Under the pieces are notes generated by a model. The model worked only from the letters and a program-made list of their open reading frames with translations, was not told where the DNA came from and searched no databases. From assembly GCA_902796295.1 (NCBI GenBank), contig CADBOL010000212.1, positions 1 through 17,394 of the forward strand: 17,394 bases of DNA. The letters are read 5' to 3'. Both the position numbers and the translations under genes were made by a program. Shown in pieces: positions 6,257 to 12,881 of the stretch. How positions within the stretch are numbered: the stretch's first letter is position 1; every line of letters begins with the position of its first letter. Origin of the DNA: Oscillospiraceae bacterium (GTDB lineage Bacteria; Bacillota; Clostridia; Oscillospirales; Acutalibacteraceae).

Positions 6257-7060
6257 TTACGCCTTTTTCTTGGAGCAAACATAAGCTGCTGCAGCCGCTG
6301 CGGAGATAATGGCAAATACTGCCATACCCGCTGATGCGGAACCGGTATCTACAGGAGCTTCTGCATTAGTGGTTTCTTCTATAGCTGTCTCTCTGTTGTT
6401 AGCATAGAGATCCTTGATTTTTTCTTTGATGGTGCTCATAAAGCCGTTGAAGTTAAGTAAATCGGCTGCGGGAAGGTTAAGCTTTGCGATTGCCGCGTCG
6501 AGTCTCTCGGCAGCGCCTGCAACCTCAGCTTCACCTGCAGCACCTGCGCCGTTCATAACTACTTCAATAACTCTGCTATAGAGATCCCAAAAGAGATCAT
6601 TGAGGGTTCCAAGGAAGCCCGATGCCTGGATGTAGTTAAAGAACTTATCCATGATTTCGGGAAGCTTGAGACCTATATACTTTGTCCAATAATGGTCACC
6701 TGTATTGTTGTGTGTGGCAAGGTGCTCATTGTAAGCTTCTTTGTTTCTGAAACTTGCGCCGCATGTAGCGCAGACATATTCTTTATCGTTTTTGTGGTTG
6801 TTGAGATCGGCAACATAAGCATCGGGATTCTCGTATTTTCTGCCGCATTCCTGGCATACAAAGTATCCGTTGGGGTCCCTGTGGTTATCAAGACAATAGT
6901 TATAGTCTGTGATACTTGTGTAAACCTTTCCGCAAACCGGGCAGGTATAAGCTGTGGGAGCATCACTGCCTGACGATTTGGCGGTTTCCGCTGCAAATGC
7001 CATAGTACCGATCGAGAATGTGAGAATGAATGCTAAGATTACTGCAATTAATTTCTTCAT
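6257..7060 (-). CDS. Secreted, C-terminally anchored protein with three C2H2-like zinc-finger modules
   Basis: I do not recognise this as a named family. The 267-residue product has a signal peptide (1-23, ending AFA). Three zinc-finger-like modules follow: finger 1 with C40, C43, C56, H60; finger 2 with C69, C72, D85, H89 (first His replaced); finger 3 with C97, C100, H113, H117 and canonical x2-x12-x3 spacing. A helical region (about 128-225) includes an Ala/Gly-rich stretch. The end is a sorting-signal-like tail: PVDTG (236-240), a hydrophobic segment (about 245-260) and SKKKA. It is probably held at the cell surface by sortase or as a membrane anchor, so DNA binding is unlikely; zinc, metal or protein binding is possible. 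The ATG at 7060 has AAGGG 10 nt upstream; an in-frame ATG at 7087 has no such site. It lies within inverted repeats, with a 24-bp palindrome in its leader. Confidence 0.85.
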   Translation of the reverse strand: MKKLIAVILAFILTFSIGTMAFAAETAKSSGSDAPTAYTCPVCGKVYTSITDYNYCLDNHRDPNGYFVCQECGRKYENPDAYVADLNNHKNDKEYVCATCGASFRNKEAYNEHLATHNNTGDHYWTKYIGLKLPEIMDKFFNYIQASGFLGTLNDLFWDLYSRVIEVVMNGAGAAGEAEVAGAAERLDAAIAKLNLPAADLLNFNGFMSTIKEKIKDLYANNRETAIEETTNAEAPVDTGSASAGMAVFAIISAAAAAAYVCSKKKA

Positions 7061-7096
7061 AGTTACAATTCCCTTCAGTATTTCCATTTTGTAGGG

Positions 7097-7120
7097 TTTT
7101 TAGATATCGATATCTAAAAA
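7097..7120. promoter_or_regulatory. Perfect 24-bp palindrome, possible operator in the zinc-finger gene leader
   Basis: The left half TTTTTAGATATC is followed without a gap by its exact reverse complement. The centre (between 7108 and 7109) is about 48 nt before the ATG at 7060. It has the size and symmetry of an operator for a dimeric repressor, or it could act as an AU-rich hairpin in the leader. No regulator gene adjoins it. Confidence 0.55.
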
Positions 7121-7206
7121 GAAGTTCGTTCCTGCCAGCTAAACAGGACGTGTGAGCAATTTTTCACAATACATGGCCATATATTATGATTAGTTAGCTT
7201 TTTGAT

Positions 7207-7236
7207 GTGTTATCACTTAAGCAAAGCCGATAGAAT
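7207..7236 (+). repeat. Right copy of the 30-nt inverted repeat
   Basis: It reads GTGTTATCACTTAAGCAA and on through GATAGAAT, and pairs with the copy at 6160-6189 in opposite orientation, differing at three positions. The two outer edges span 1077 bp. The flanking bases outside the copies (ACGGG on the left, AAAAT on the right) show no target-site duplication. Confidence 0.85.
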
Positions 7237-7445
7237 AAAATAGCCGTTTACTGTGAACATCCAGAGCCTTTCCGATCACCTCACTTTTCTCTTGTTCATA
7301 AACAGTACATATTGTGTATGCAACTACATAATGATACATCATATAGTACGCCTTATTCTAATACATCCAAATGAAAAAATCAAGCTTTTTTTGAAATTTT
7401 TTTACAAATTATTACATTTTTTTAATTTTTTCCCCGAAAAACCGC

Positions 7446-7811
7446 CTAAAAAGTAATTTTCAGCCCGGATTTAATCAGTTTTTCATAAAAATCGTAGTCT
7501 ATGGGACCGAAGCAAATCAAATCACGGGAACCCGGATTTACGGTGTAAAAAACATCGCATTTTCCTCTTCCCTCACCGATTTCTATACGTCCGGGTCTGA
7601 TTTCGCCGATTGATTCGGACAATCTCGCACTGTCTCTGCCCACGGCTACCGGAAGGATGTATTCCCTGTCACTGTACAGTATTACCGAAGGCTCTTCAAA
7701 AAGAGCAGCCAGACAAGAAACGGTATCCGTCACCTGTTCATCTTCGCAGAGCCTCAGGATAATCCGGCGCCTGCCGTTGTTTTCATATGAAAAATCACCT
7801 GTCAGTTTCAT
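7446..7811 (-). CDS. Hypothetical protein of 121 residues
   Basis: I do not recognise this protein. It is soluble, with no signal peptide or membrane segment, and looks rich in beta-strands (for example RRRIILRLC, PSVILYSDREYILPVAV, GRIEIGEG, DVFYTVNPG, LICFGPIDYDFYEKL). Composition and codon use resemble its neighbours, and a strong consensus promoter stands 37 nt or so upstream, so I think it is a real gene. The start at 7811 has GGGGA 10 nt upstream, a modest ribosome binding site. It is monocistronic, convergent with nothing, and divergent from the TetR operon across a 333-nt gap. No function is proposed. Confidence 0.7.
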   Translation of the reverse strand: MKLTGDFSYENNGRRRIILRLCEDEQVTDTVSCLAALFEEPSVILYSDREYILPVAVGRDSARLSESIGEIRPGRIEIGEGRGKCDVFYTVNPGSRDLICFGPIDYDFYEKLIKSGLKITF

Positions 7812-7854
7812 AATGTTTCTGTCCCCGGAAATATAAATATATAATGTATTGTAT

Positions 7855-7884
7855 ATTATAACATATTCCGGGACCGGTTGTAAA
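7855..7884 (-). promoter_or_regulatory. Sigma-A promoter with extended -10, hypothetical gene
   Basis: On the minus strand, TTTACA (7884-7879) and TATAAT (7860-7855) are separated by 18 bp; the -10 is preceded by TGT, giving an extended -10 element. The leader to the ATG at 7811 would be about 37 nt. Confidence 0.75.
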
Positions 7885-8012
7885 GCATATCCGGGCCGCA
7901 GAAAGCGACCCGGACAATCAGCAGTTATATGGTACCTGTCATCTGTCAGATCAAACCGATCACAGTCTTTCGCCGCAATATATACTTAACTTTCCCCACG
8001 GGTCGTTTTGTG

Positions 8013-8041
8013 TTGACAAGAAAGACAAAATATCATATAAT
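8013..8041 (+). promoter_or_regulatory. Consensus sigma-A promoter of the TetR-redox operon
   Basis: TTGACA (8013-8018) and TATAAT (8036-8041) are separated by exactly 17 bp, a perfect match to the housekeeping consensus. The -35 TTGACA has an inverted counterpart, TGTCAA, at 8052-8057, on the other side of the -10. The leader to the ATG at 8145 is about 97 nt. A promoter this strong usually needs repression, which fits the TetR gene it drives. Confidence 0.85.
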
Positions 8042-8092
8042 CAATGTGATGTGTCAAGTGTAACCTCAAAACCGGATTATGTCAATATTTTA

Positions 8093-8105
8093 ACACTCGG
8101 AGTGT
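8093..8105. promoter_or_regulatory. Candidate TetR operator (13-nt dyad)
   Basis: ACACTC-G-GAGTGT is a perfect inverted repeat in the leader of the TetR gene, about 40 nt before its start. Many TetR-family proteins repress their own operon through dyads of about this kind near the promoter. The link to this regulator is inferred from position only. Confidence 0.4.
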
Positions 8106-8144
8106 ACAATTAAGCAAAAAACTGTATCATCGAAAGGACATATT

Positions 8145-8729
8145 ATGGAAGCTATAAGAAATCTTACAAACGAAGAGCTCCTCAGGCTTTCAAACGAGGA
8201 AAGCAAAAAAATCACAAAAGAATCCATTGTCACGGCTGTTGTTCTTCTCTGCGCCGAAAAGCCTTTTGAAAAGATTACCGTCACCGAAATAGTCCGAAAA
8301 GCCGGTGTTTCACGTACCGCATTTTACAGAAACTATGACAGCAAAGAGGATGTTCTTAAAGAACTCGGCGCCGGTGTGATAAAAAAGCTGAATGATTTTT
8401 TTGAGGGAAAAAAATACAACCGCGACGGCAGGGCCCTTTTACTTGATCTGCTTAACAGCATCAAAAAAAACGCCTCAACCGTAAAGCTCCTTTTAAACTC
8501 AAATCAGATTGTTTTTGAAATTCTGTGCGGCCCGACATATCTGGAACAGTTTCTGCTGCAGGAAACTAGCGAGAATCGCTATGACACTATCGTTATTGAA
8601 TCAATGATCAAAAAAGTAATAATTGAATGGTTCAAGGCAGGAATGAAAGAATCTCCCGAATACATTGCGGCGTACTGCAGCAATGCGGCAAGAGTAATCT
8701 GGAACACCCCGCAGACTGAATCGGAATGA
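8145..8729 (+). CDS. TetR/AcrR-family transcriptional regulator
   Basis: A 194-residue regulator. The N-terminal DNA-binding domain has a helix-turn-helix at about residues 44-66 (ITVTEIVRKAGVSRTAFYRNY) with the YRNYDSKEDVL continuation typical of TetR proteins. The remainder is a helical ligand-binding and dimerisation domain. The start at 8145 follows AAAGGA by 6 nt. It is followed after 39 nt by the aldo/keto reductase gene on the same strand, with no terminator, so the three genes at 8145-10515 probably form one operon. It likely represses this operon from the leader region and responds to a small molecule or redox-active compound handled by the two reductases; the ligand cannot be read from sequence. 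Confidence 0.9.
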   Translation: MEAIRNLTNEELLRLSNEESKKITKESIVTAVVLLCAEKPFEKITVTEIVRKAGVSRTAFYRNYDSKEDVLKELGAGVIKKLNDFFEGKKYNRDGRALLLDLLNSIKKNASTVKLLLNSNQIVFEILCGPTYLEQFLLQETSENRYDTIVIESMIKKVIIEWFKAGMKESPEYIAAYCSNAARVIWNTPQTESE

Positions 8730-8768
8730 TAACCAATTAAAAATATATATATTAACGGAGGAATAAAA

Positions 8769-9860
8769 ATGAAACTCGGATTCGGACTGATGAGATTGCC
8801 CAAAAAAGGAATAATAACAGATATAAATGAAACATGCGAAATGGTGGATCTTTTCATCGGGGCGGGCGGAACATACTTCGACACGGCGTTTGTCTATCCC
8901 GGCTCGGAGGATGCCACAAGAAAAGCGCTCGTTGAAAGATATCCGCGTGAGAGTTTTATCCTCGCAACAAAGCTTAATGCCTCAATAGCCGTAAACAAAA
9001 AGATGGCCCTTTCACAATTTGAAACAAGCTTAAAGAGAACAGGCGCCGGCTATTTTGACTATTATCTGCTTCACTCTCTGATGGAGAGAAACCACGGCAG
9101 ATATGATAAATTCGAGCTCTGGGATTTTGTCAAAGCGGAAAAGAAATCCGGCAGGATAAAGAATTACGGCTTTTCATTTCACGGAGGGCCCGCGCTTCTT
9201 GATGAGCTCCTGACCGAACACCCCGACGTGGATTTCGTTCAGCTTCAGATCAATTACTGCGACTGGGAAAGCCCCAAAGTTCGCGCAAGAGAAAACTATG
9301 AAGTCGCAAGAAAACACAATAAACAGATTGTAATCATGGAGCCCGTCAAAGGCGGAAGCCTTGCCGATCCTCCCAAAAAAGTCAGGGAGGTGTTTGACAA
9401 GGCAAATCCGAACGCATCATATGCATCCTGGGCAATAAGATTCGCCGCCTCACTTGACGGCGTTCTCAGTGTGCTCTCGGGCATGTCAAACACAGCCCAG
9501 ATGCTTGACAATCTGTCTTATATGAAAGACTTCTCACCTTTGAGCGAGGAGGAAAGAAATATTATCAGGACGGCGCAGAAAGCATTCAACGATGTGAAAT
9601 CAATCCCCTGCACCGCCTGCAAATACTGCACCGGCGGCTGCCCGATGAGTATTCCGATTCCCGCAATCTTTGCCGCCAGAAACAATCAGGTTGTATTCGG
9701 CAGGATTGAAGACGGAAAAAGAGACTATGAAGCCGCGGTCAAAGACAGCGGCAGGGCAAACGCCTGCATAGAGTGCGGACAGTGTGAGAGAGCATGCCCG
9801 CAGCACATTGAAATAATCAGGGAATTAAAAGCGTGCTCGGAGGTGTTTGACAATGACTGA
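8769..9860 (+). CDS. Aldo/keto reductase fused to a 4Fe-4S ferredoxin-type domain
   Basis: A 363-residue oxidoreductase of the aldo/keto reductase superfamily, in the branch with a C-terminal ferredoxin-like region. The (beta/alpha)8 domain shows the family tetrad Asp38 and Tyr43 (DTAFVYPGSED), Lys68 (LATKL) and His102 (LLHSL). The C-terminus has two CxxCxxCxxxCP motifs, at 281-291 and 333-343, each expected to hold a 4Fe-4S cluster. This suggests electron flow between the clusters and a carbonyl substrate or NAD(P)H in an anaerobe; the substrate is unknown. ACGGAGG precedes the ATG at good spacing. The gene lies between the TetR gene and the nitroreductase-like gene, whose start overlaps its end by 8 nt. 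Confidence 0.92.
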   Translation: MKLGFGLMRLPKKGIITDINETCEMVDLFIGAGGTYFDTAFVYPGSEDATRKALVERYPRESFILATKLNASIAVNKKMALSQFETSLKRTGAGYFDYYLLHSLMERNHGRYDKFELWDFVKAEKKSGRIKNYGFSFHGGPALLDELLTEHPDVDFVQLQINYCDWESPKVRARENYEVARKHNKQIVIMEPVKGGSLADPPKKVREVFDKANPNASYASWAIRFAASLDGVLSVLSGMSNTAQMLDNLSYMKDFSPLSEEERNIIRTAQKAFNDVKSIPCTACKYCTGGCPMSIPIPAIFAARNNQVVFGRIEDGKRDYEAAVKDSGRANACIECGQCERACPQHIEIIRELKACSEVFDND

Positions 9861-10515
9861 TTATGAGCTGATGCTCTCACGCCACTCTGTCAGAAGCTAT
9901 CTTGACAAACCGATTGAAGAGGAAAAGGTCAGGGCTCTGAGAGAAAAAACCGAAGAGGTGAACCGCAAAAGCGGGCTTCATATCGCTCTTTTTACAGAAG
10001 AGCCCAAATGCTTCAAGGTCAGCGAACCCGGATACGGCATTTTCAAAAACTGCAAAAATTATTTTGCCATGGTGGGGCCGTCTGATGCAGATGAAAAAAT
10101 CGGATATTACGGTGAAGAGCTTGTTCTTTTCGCTCAGTCACTCGGTCTCAACACCTGCTGGGCGGCAATGAGCTACAAAAAAGGCGGAGTTGATATAAAA
10201 CCCGCAAAAGGTGAAAAGCTTCACATTGTCATAGCACTCGGCTACGGCGAAACTCAGGGACACGAGAGAAAATCCAAATCAATCAGCGAGGTCTCAAACG
10301 CCGTCGATTCATCGCCCGAGTGGTTTATAAACGGTGTGAAAGCTGCTTTAACGGCACCCACGGCAATCAACCAGCAGAGATTCCGCCTGAAACTTGAAGG
10401 CGATAAGGTCAGTGCAAAAGCAGGTCTTTTCGTATACACTAAGCTCGATCTGGGCATTGTGAAGTATCATTTTGAACTCGGCGCCGGAAAAGAAAACTTT
10501 GAATGGGCGGACTGA
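9853..10515 (+). CDS. Nitroreductase-like flavoprotein (TM1586 type)
   Basis: A 220-residue protein of the nitroreductase superfamily, most like the putative TM-nitroreductase (TM1586) group, where two half-domains form an FMN-binding fold in one chain. It shows the N-terminal RHSVRSY (10-16), then YYGEELVLFAQSLGLNTCW (about 89-107), then a second-half APTAINQQRF segment. It probably uses FMN and NAD(P)H, but no substrate is evident. The start is the ATG at 9853, because GGAGGTG ends 7 nt upstream, inside the aldo/keto reductase gene; an in-frame TTG at 9847 is too close to that site. The 8-nt overlap with the reductase gene implies translational coupling and a joint redox role. No terminator stem follows the gene. 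Confidence 0.87.
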   Translation: MTDYELMLSRHSVRSYLDKPIEEEKVRALREKTEEVNRKSGLHIALFTEEPKCFKVSEPGYGIFKNCKNYFAMVGPSDADEKIGYYGEELVLFAQSLGLNTCWAAMSYKKGGVDIKPAKGEKLHIVIALGYGETQGHERKSKSISEVSNAVDSSPEWFINGVKAALTAPTAINQQRFRLKLEGDKVSAKAGLFVYTKLDLGIVKYHFELGAGKENFEWAD

Positions 10516-10563
10516 ATCCTGCTAAAATTTTATTTTTATTAACATTTTCTTATTTTTCCGTGA

Positions 10564-10569
10564 TATAAT
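10564..10569 (+). promoter_or_regulatory. Probable -10 box of the GH25 muramidase gene
   Basis: TATAAT preceded by TGA forms an extended -10 element, 49 bp before the ATG at 10618. The best -35 candidate, TTAACA (10539-10544), is 19 bp away and weak. A second TATAAT at 10598 is too close to the ribosome binding site to serve. Confidence 0.5.
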
Positions 10570-10617
10570 AATAAACTACATCCGCAGATATTTCGTATAT
10601 AATACAACGGAGGAAAT

Positions 10618-11886
10618 ATGAAAAAGTCATTCAAATCAGCCCTGTGCACCATACTGAGCATAATCATGCTCTGCACGGTTATTCTGCCTACGGTCAATGC
10701 GCTTTATGACGACCCGATGAGCGGCAGATTTGAAAACGGGGGCACAGCATCAAAAAACAGCACTCAGGAAGAGATTGTCTATGTTCACGACTCGAAATTC
10801 AGCACCGGCTACACAAGAGCCGAAGTTGTCGATGTCTCATCACATAACGGCGATATCAACTGGTCATCCGTCGCGGCATCAGGAATAAAATACGCTATGG
10901 TCCGCGCCGGTTACAGAGGATACGGCTCTGACGGCGCTCTCAATACCGACAGCAAATTCCGCGCAAATGTCAGCGGAGCAATTGCCGCCGGTCTCGATGT
11001 AGGCGTATACTTCTATACCCAGGCTACAAGCAACGCCGAGGCAATCGAAGAGGCGGATTATGTAATCGGACTCATCTCGGGATTCGACCTCAAGCTACCG
11101 GTGGCGTATGACTGTGAGTTCGCCGAGAGCGGCGGAAACTATACAGGCAGATTCTATAACGCGAGGCTGACATCATATCAGATAACCTCCATGTGCAACG
11201 CATTCTGCGACCGCGTTGTATCCGCAGGCTACAGCGGTATGGTTTACGCAAATCCGTATATGTTTGCAAATAAAATCAATGCCGCTTCTCTTCAGTATCC
11301 GGTCTGGCTCGCGTCTTTCTCAGACAGCGCGAAATATGACGGCGACTACACCATGTGGCAGTATTCAAGCAAAGAGACCGTGCCCGGCATCGACGGCAAT
11401 GTTGATAAAAGCTTTTATTATATCAAGGACGGCACTGCTCCCGAAAGATTCAGAGTGCACACGTCAAAGCTCAATGTCTATCTCGGAGAAACCGCGCAGA
11501 TGTCCGCTTTCTTTGATTCCGCGGAGTTTCTCAATGCGGGATGCAGGGTCGGCGGCGTAACCTGGGCATCATCAAATGAAGAAGTGCTCAAAGTTGACTC
11601 CTACGGCAATGTGACGACAGTCGCTCTCGGTCAGGCCTCGGTAACCGCTACACTCACCGTTTCGGTTCCCGATTCACGGGCATCCGGCGGATACACCGAT
11701 TACATCCAGCAAAAAACAATTCCGATTACGGTTTCCGAAAAGCCCCCCGAGCCGGATCCGATAAGCTCTTTGCTCCCGTCCGGCGGCGGAGGCGACTATA
11801 TAACGATGATTATGAATCTGCTCTCGATGTTCATCAAATTCATCGCGAGGATTATCCCGATGCTCACAGGCGGACTTGCACAGTAA
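10618..11886 (+). CDS. Secreted GH25 muramidase (lysozyme) with Big_2 domain
   Basis: A 422-residue exported peptidoglycan hydrolase. Residues 1-28 are a signal peptide. The GH25 beta/alpha-barrel (about 68-270) shows VVDVSSHNGDINW with Asp72, the catalytic YDCE (Asp165, Glu167), WLASF (230-234) and MWQYSS...VPGIDGNVDKS at its end; these enzymes cleave the MurNAc-GlcNAc beta-1,4 bond. A bacterial Ig-like Big_2 domain (about 278-372; VTWASSNEEVLKVDSYGNVTT) probably mediates surface or wall contact. After a Pro/Gly-rich linker the protein ends in a hydrophobic, amphipathic segment (about 394-418; MIMNLLSMFIKFIARIIPML), which may attach to the membrane. Start: CGGAGG lies 6 nt before the ATG. 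It is monocistronic, with its terminator at 11964-12013. Role in wall turnover or in lysis of competitors cannot be separated here. Confidence 0.93.
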   Translation: MKKSFKSALCTILSIIMLCTVILPTVNALYDDPMSGRFENGGTASKNSTQEEIVYVHDSKFSTGYTRAEVVDVSSHNGDINWSSVAASGIKYAMVRAGYRGYGSDGALNTDSKFRANVSGAIAAGLDVGVYFYTQATSNAEAIEEADYVIGLISGFDLKLPVAYDCEFAESGGNYTGRFYNARLTSYQITSMCNAFCDRVVSAGYSGMVYANPYMFANKINAASLQYPVWLASFSDSAKYDGDYTMWQYSSKETVPGIDGNVDKSFYYIKDGTAPERFRVHTSKLNVYLGETAQMSAFFDSAEFLNAGCRVGGVTWASSNEEVLKVDSYGNVTTVALGQASVTATLTVSVPDSRASGGYTDYIQQKTIPITVSEKPPEPDPISSLLPSGGGGDYITMIMNLLSMFIKFIARIIPMLTGGLAQ

Positions 11887-11953
11887 CCGCGCGGCAATAT
11901 CCCTGCGTATATATCAGTAATAAAAATAATTACAAATAATTGTAAAATAATAC

Positions 11954-11982
11954 TTGAAATACAGCTTTGCGTGTGATATACT
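11954..11982 (+). promoter_or_regulatory. Sigma-A promoter of rpsB-tsf, embedded in an upstream terminator
   Basis: TTGAAA (11954-11959) and TATACT (11977-11982) are separated by 17 bp. The 5' arm of the preceding terminator fills most of the spacer and the -10 box is the first part of its loop. A transcript starting near 11989 would lack the 5' arm, so it would escape the terminator. The leader to rpsB is then about 115 nt. Confidence 0.7.
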
Positions 11983-12013
11983 TTTGTGGCAATTCACACG
12001 CAGGGCTTTTTTT
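11964..12013 (+). terminator. Intrinsic terminator of the GH25 gene
   Basis: A 13-bp stem with two G-U pairs (11964-11976 with 11994-12006), a 17-nt loop and seven T residues (12007-12013). It starts 78 nt after the muramidase stop codon and overlaps the rpsB promoter. Confidence 0.85.
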
Positions 12014-12104
12014 ATTGACAGTGCGGAAGCTTTTCCGTTTCAATATCAGGCCTTGCGGCGGTTGTGTCTGACATAAGATACAAAATAACTAAGGAGGAAA
12101 AATC

Positions 12105-12878
12105 ATGTCAGTAGTATCAATGAAGCAATTGCTTGAAGCAGGCGTTCACTTCGGTCACCAGACCAGAAGATGGAACCCGAAGATGGCGGAGTACATTTTC
12201 ACGGAGCGTAACGGTATCTACATCATCGACCTTCAGAAGACCGTTAAGAAGCTTGAAGAAGCTTATCTTTTCGTCCGTGAGATCGCGGCAGACGGCGGCG
12301 ACATTCTTTTCGTAGGCACAAAGAAGCAGGCTCAGGATTCCATCAAGGAAGAGGCAGTCCGCTGCAATATGCCTTATGTTAACGCCCGCTGGCTCGGCGG
12401 TATGCTTACAAACTTCAACACCATCAAAAAGAGAATCGGCCGTCTCAGTCAGTTAAAGGCCATGGAGCAGGACGGCACATTTGACCGCTTGACCAAAAAA
12501 GAAGTTACAAAACTCAGCCTCGAAATCGAAAAGCTCGAGAAATTCCTCGGCGGTATCACCGAGATGAAAAAGCAGCCCGCTGCAATGTTCATCGTTGACC
12601 CCCGTAAGGAGAAGATAGCTGTTCTTGAAGCAAAGAAGCTCGGCATCCCCATCGTAGCGATAGTTGACACAAACTGCGACCCCGATGAGGTTGACTATGT
12701 TATCCCCGGCAACGACGACGCCATCCGCGCTGTCAAGCTTATCGCAGGCGCAATGGCAGACGCTGTCATCGAAGGCAGACAGGGTGAAACAAGCGCTCCC
12801 GCTGCACAAGCCGATGAAGCTCCCGCAGCAGAGGAAACAGCTGAAGAAGCAGAAGAAGCAAAGGCAGAGGAGGAATAA
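12105..12878 (+). CDS. rpsB: 30S ribosomal protein S2
   Basis: A 257-residue ribosomal protein S2, a component of the small subunit. Canonical segments are present: the N-terminal [22 protein letters not shown], then [27 protein letters not shown], the coiled-coil stretch (about 115-155), and [12 protein letters not shown] with [14 protein letters not shown]. The last 30 or so residues form an acidic Ala/Glu tail ([11 protein letters not shown]), common in clostridial S2 proteins. AAGGAGG stands 7 nt before the ATG. It is followed after 3 nt by tsf, the usual rpsB-tsf operon. The roughly 115-nt leader can fold a small CGGAA-GCTT-TTCCG hairpin and could be a site of autoregulation by S2, as known in other bacteria, but I do not recognise a specific leader motif. 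Confidence 0.97.
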   Translation: MSVVSMKQLLEAGVHFGHQTRRWNPKMAEYIFTERNGIYIIDLQKTVKKLEEAYLFVREIAADGGDILFVGTKKQAQDSIKEEAVRCNMPYVNARWLGGMLTNFNTIKKRIGRLSQLKAMEQDGTFDRLTKKEVTKLSLEIEKLEKFLGGITEMKKQPAAMFIVDPRKEKIAVLEAKKLGIPIVAIVDTNCDPDEVDYVIPGNDDAIRAVKLIAGAMADAVIEGRQGETSAPAAQADEAPAAEETAEEAEEAKAEEE

Positions 12879-12881
12879 TAA

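Larger units (their letters stand above)
7061..7445. other. Intergenic region upstream of the zinc-finger gene
   Basis: These 385 bases hold no convincing gene. They contain the zinc-finger gene leader with a 24-bp palindrome (7097-7120), a dyad TGTGA-N8-TCACA (7151-7168) and the right inverted-repeat copy (7207-7236). From about 7370 to 7445 follows a very AT-rich stretch with several T-runs, where transcription of the 7446-7811 gene runs out. I found no GC-rich terminator stem for that gene and no clear sigma-A promoter for the zinc-finger gene. Confidence 0.6.
7812..8144. other. Divergent intergenic region between hypothetical gene and TetR gene
   Basis: These 333 bases hold the leftward promoter (7855-7884), a stable hairpin (7891-7913; 8 of 9 arm positions pair around AGAAA), the rightward consensus promoter of the TetR gene (8013-8041) and a candidate operator (8093-8105). 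Between 7914 and 8012 I see no gene and no clear structure. Confidence 0.6.

Noticed and set aside
7151..7168. CRP-like dyad TGTGA-N8-TCACA
   Set aside because: The spacer is 8 instead of the 6 of known CRP sites, and no promoter could be placed relative to it, so no regulator is claimed.
7253..7456. 67-codon plus-strand frame
   Set aside because: It starts with GTG without a ribosome binding site, is mostly the translation of AT-rich runs, and runs into the 3' end of the opposite gene.
12014..12104. Possible S2-binding leader structure before rpsB
   Set aside because: Only a 5-bp hairpin and weak pairings are visible; I could not match a known ribosomal-protein leader motif.
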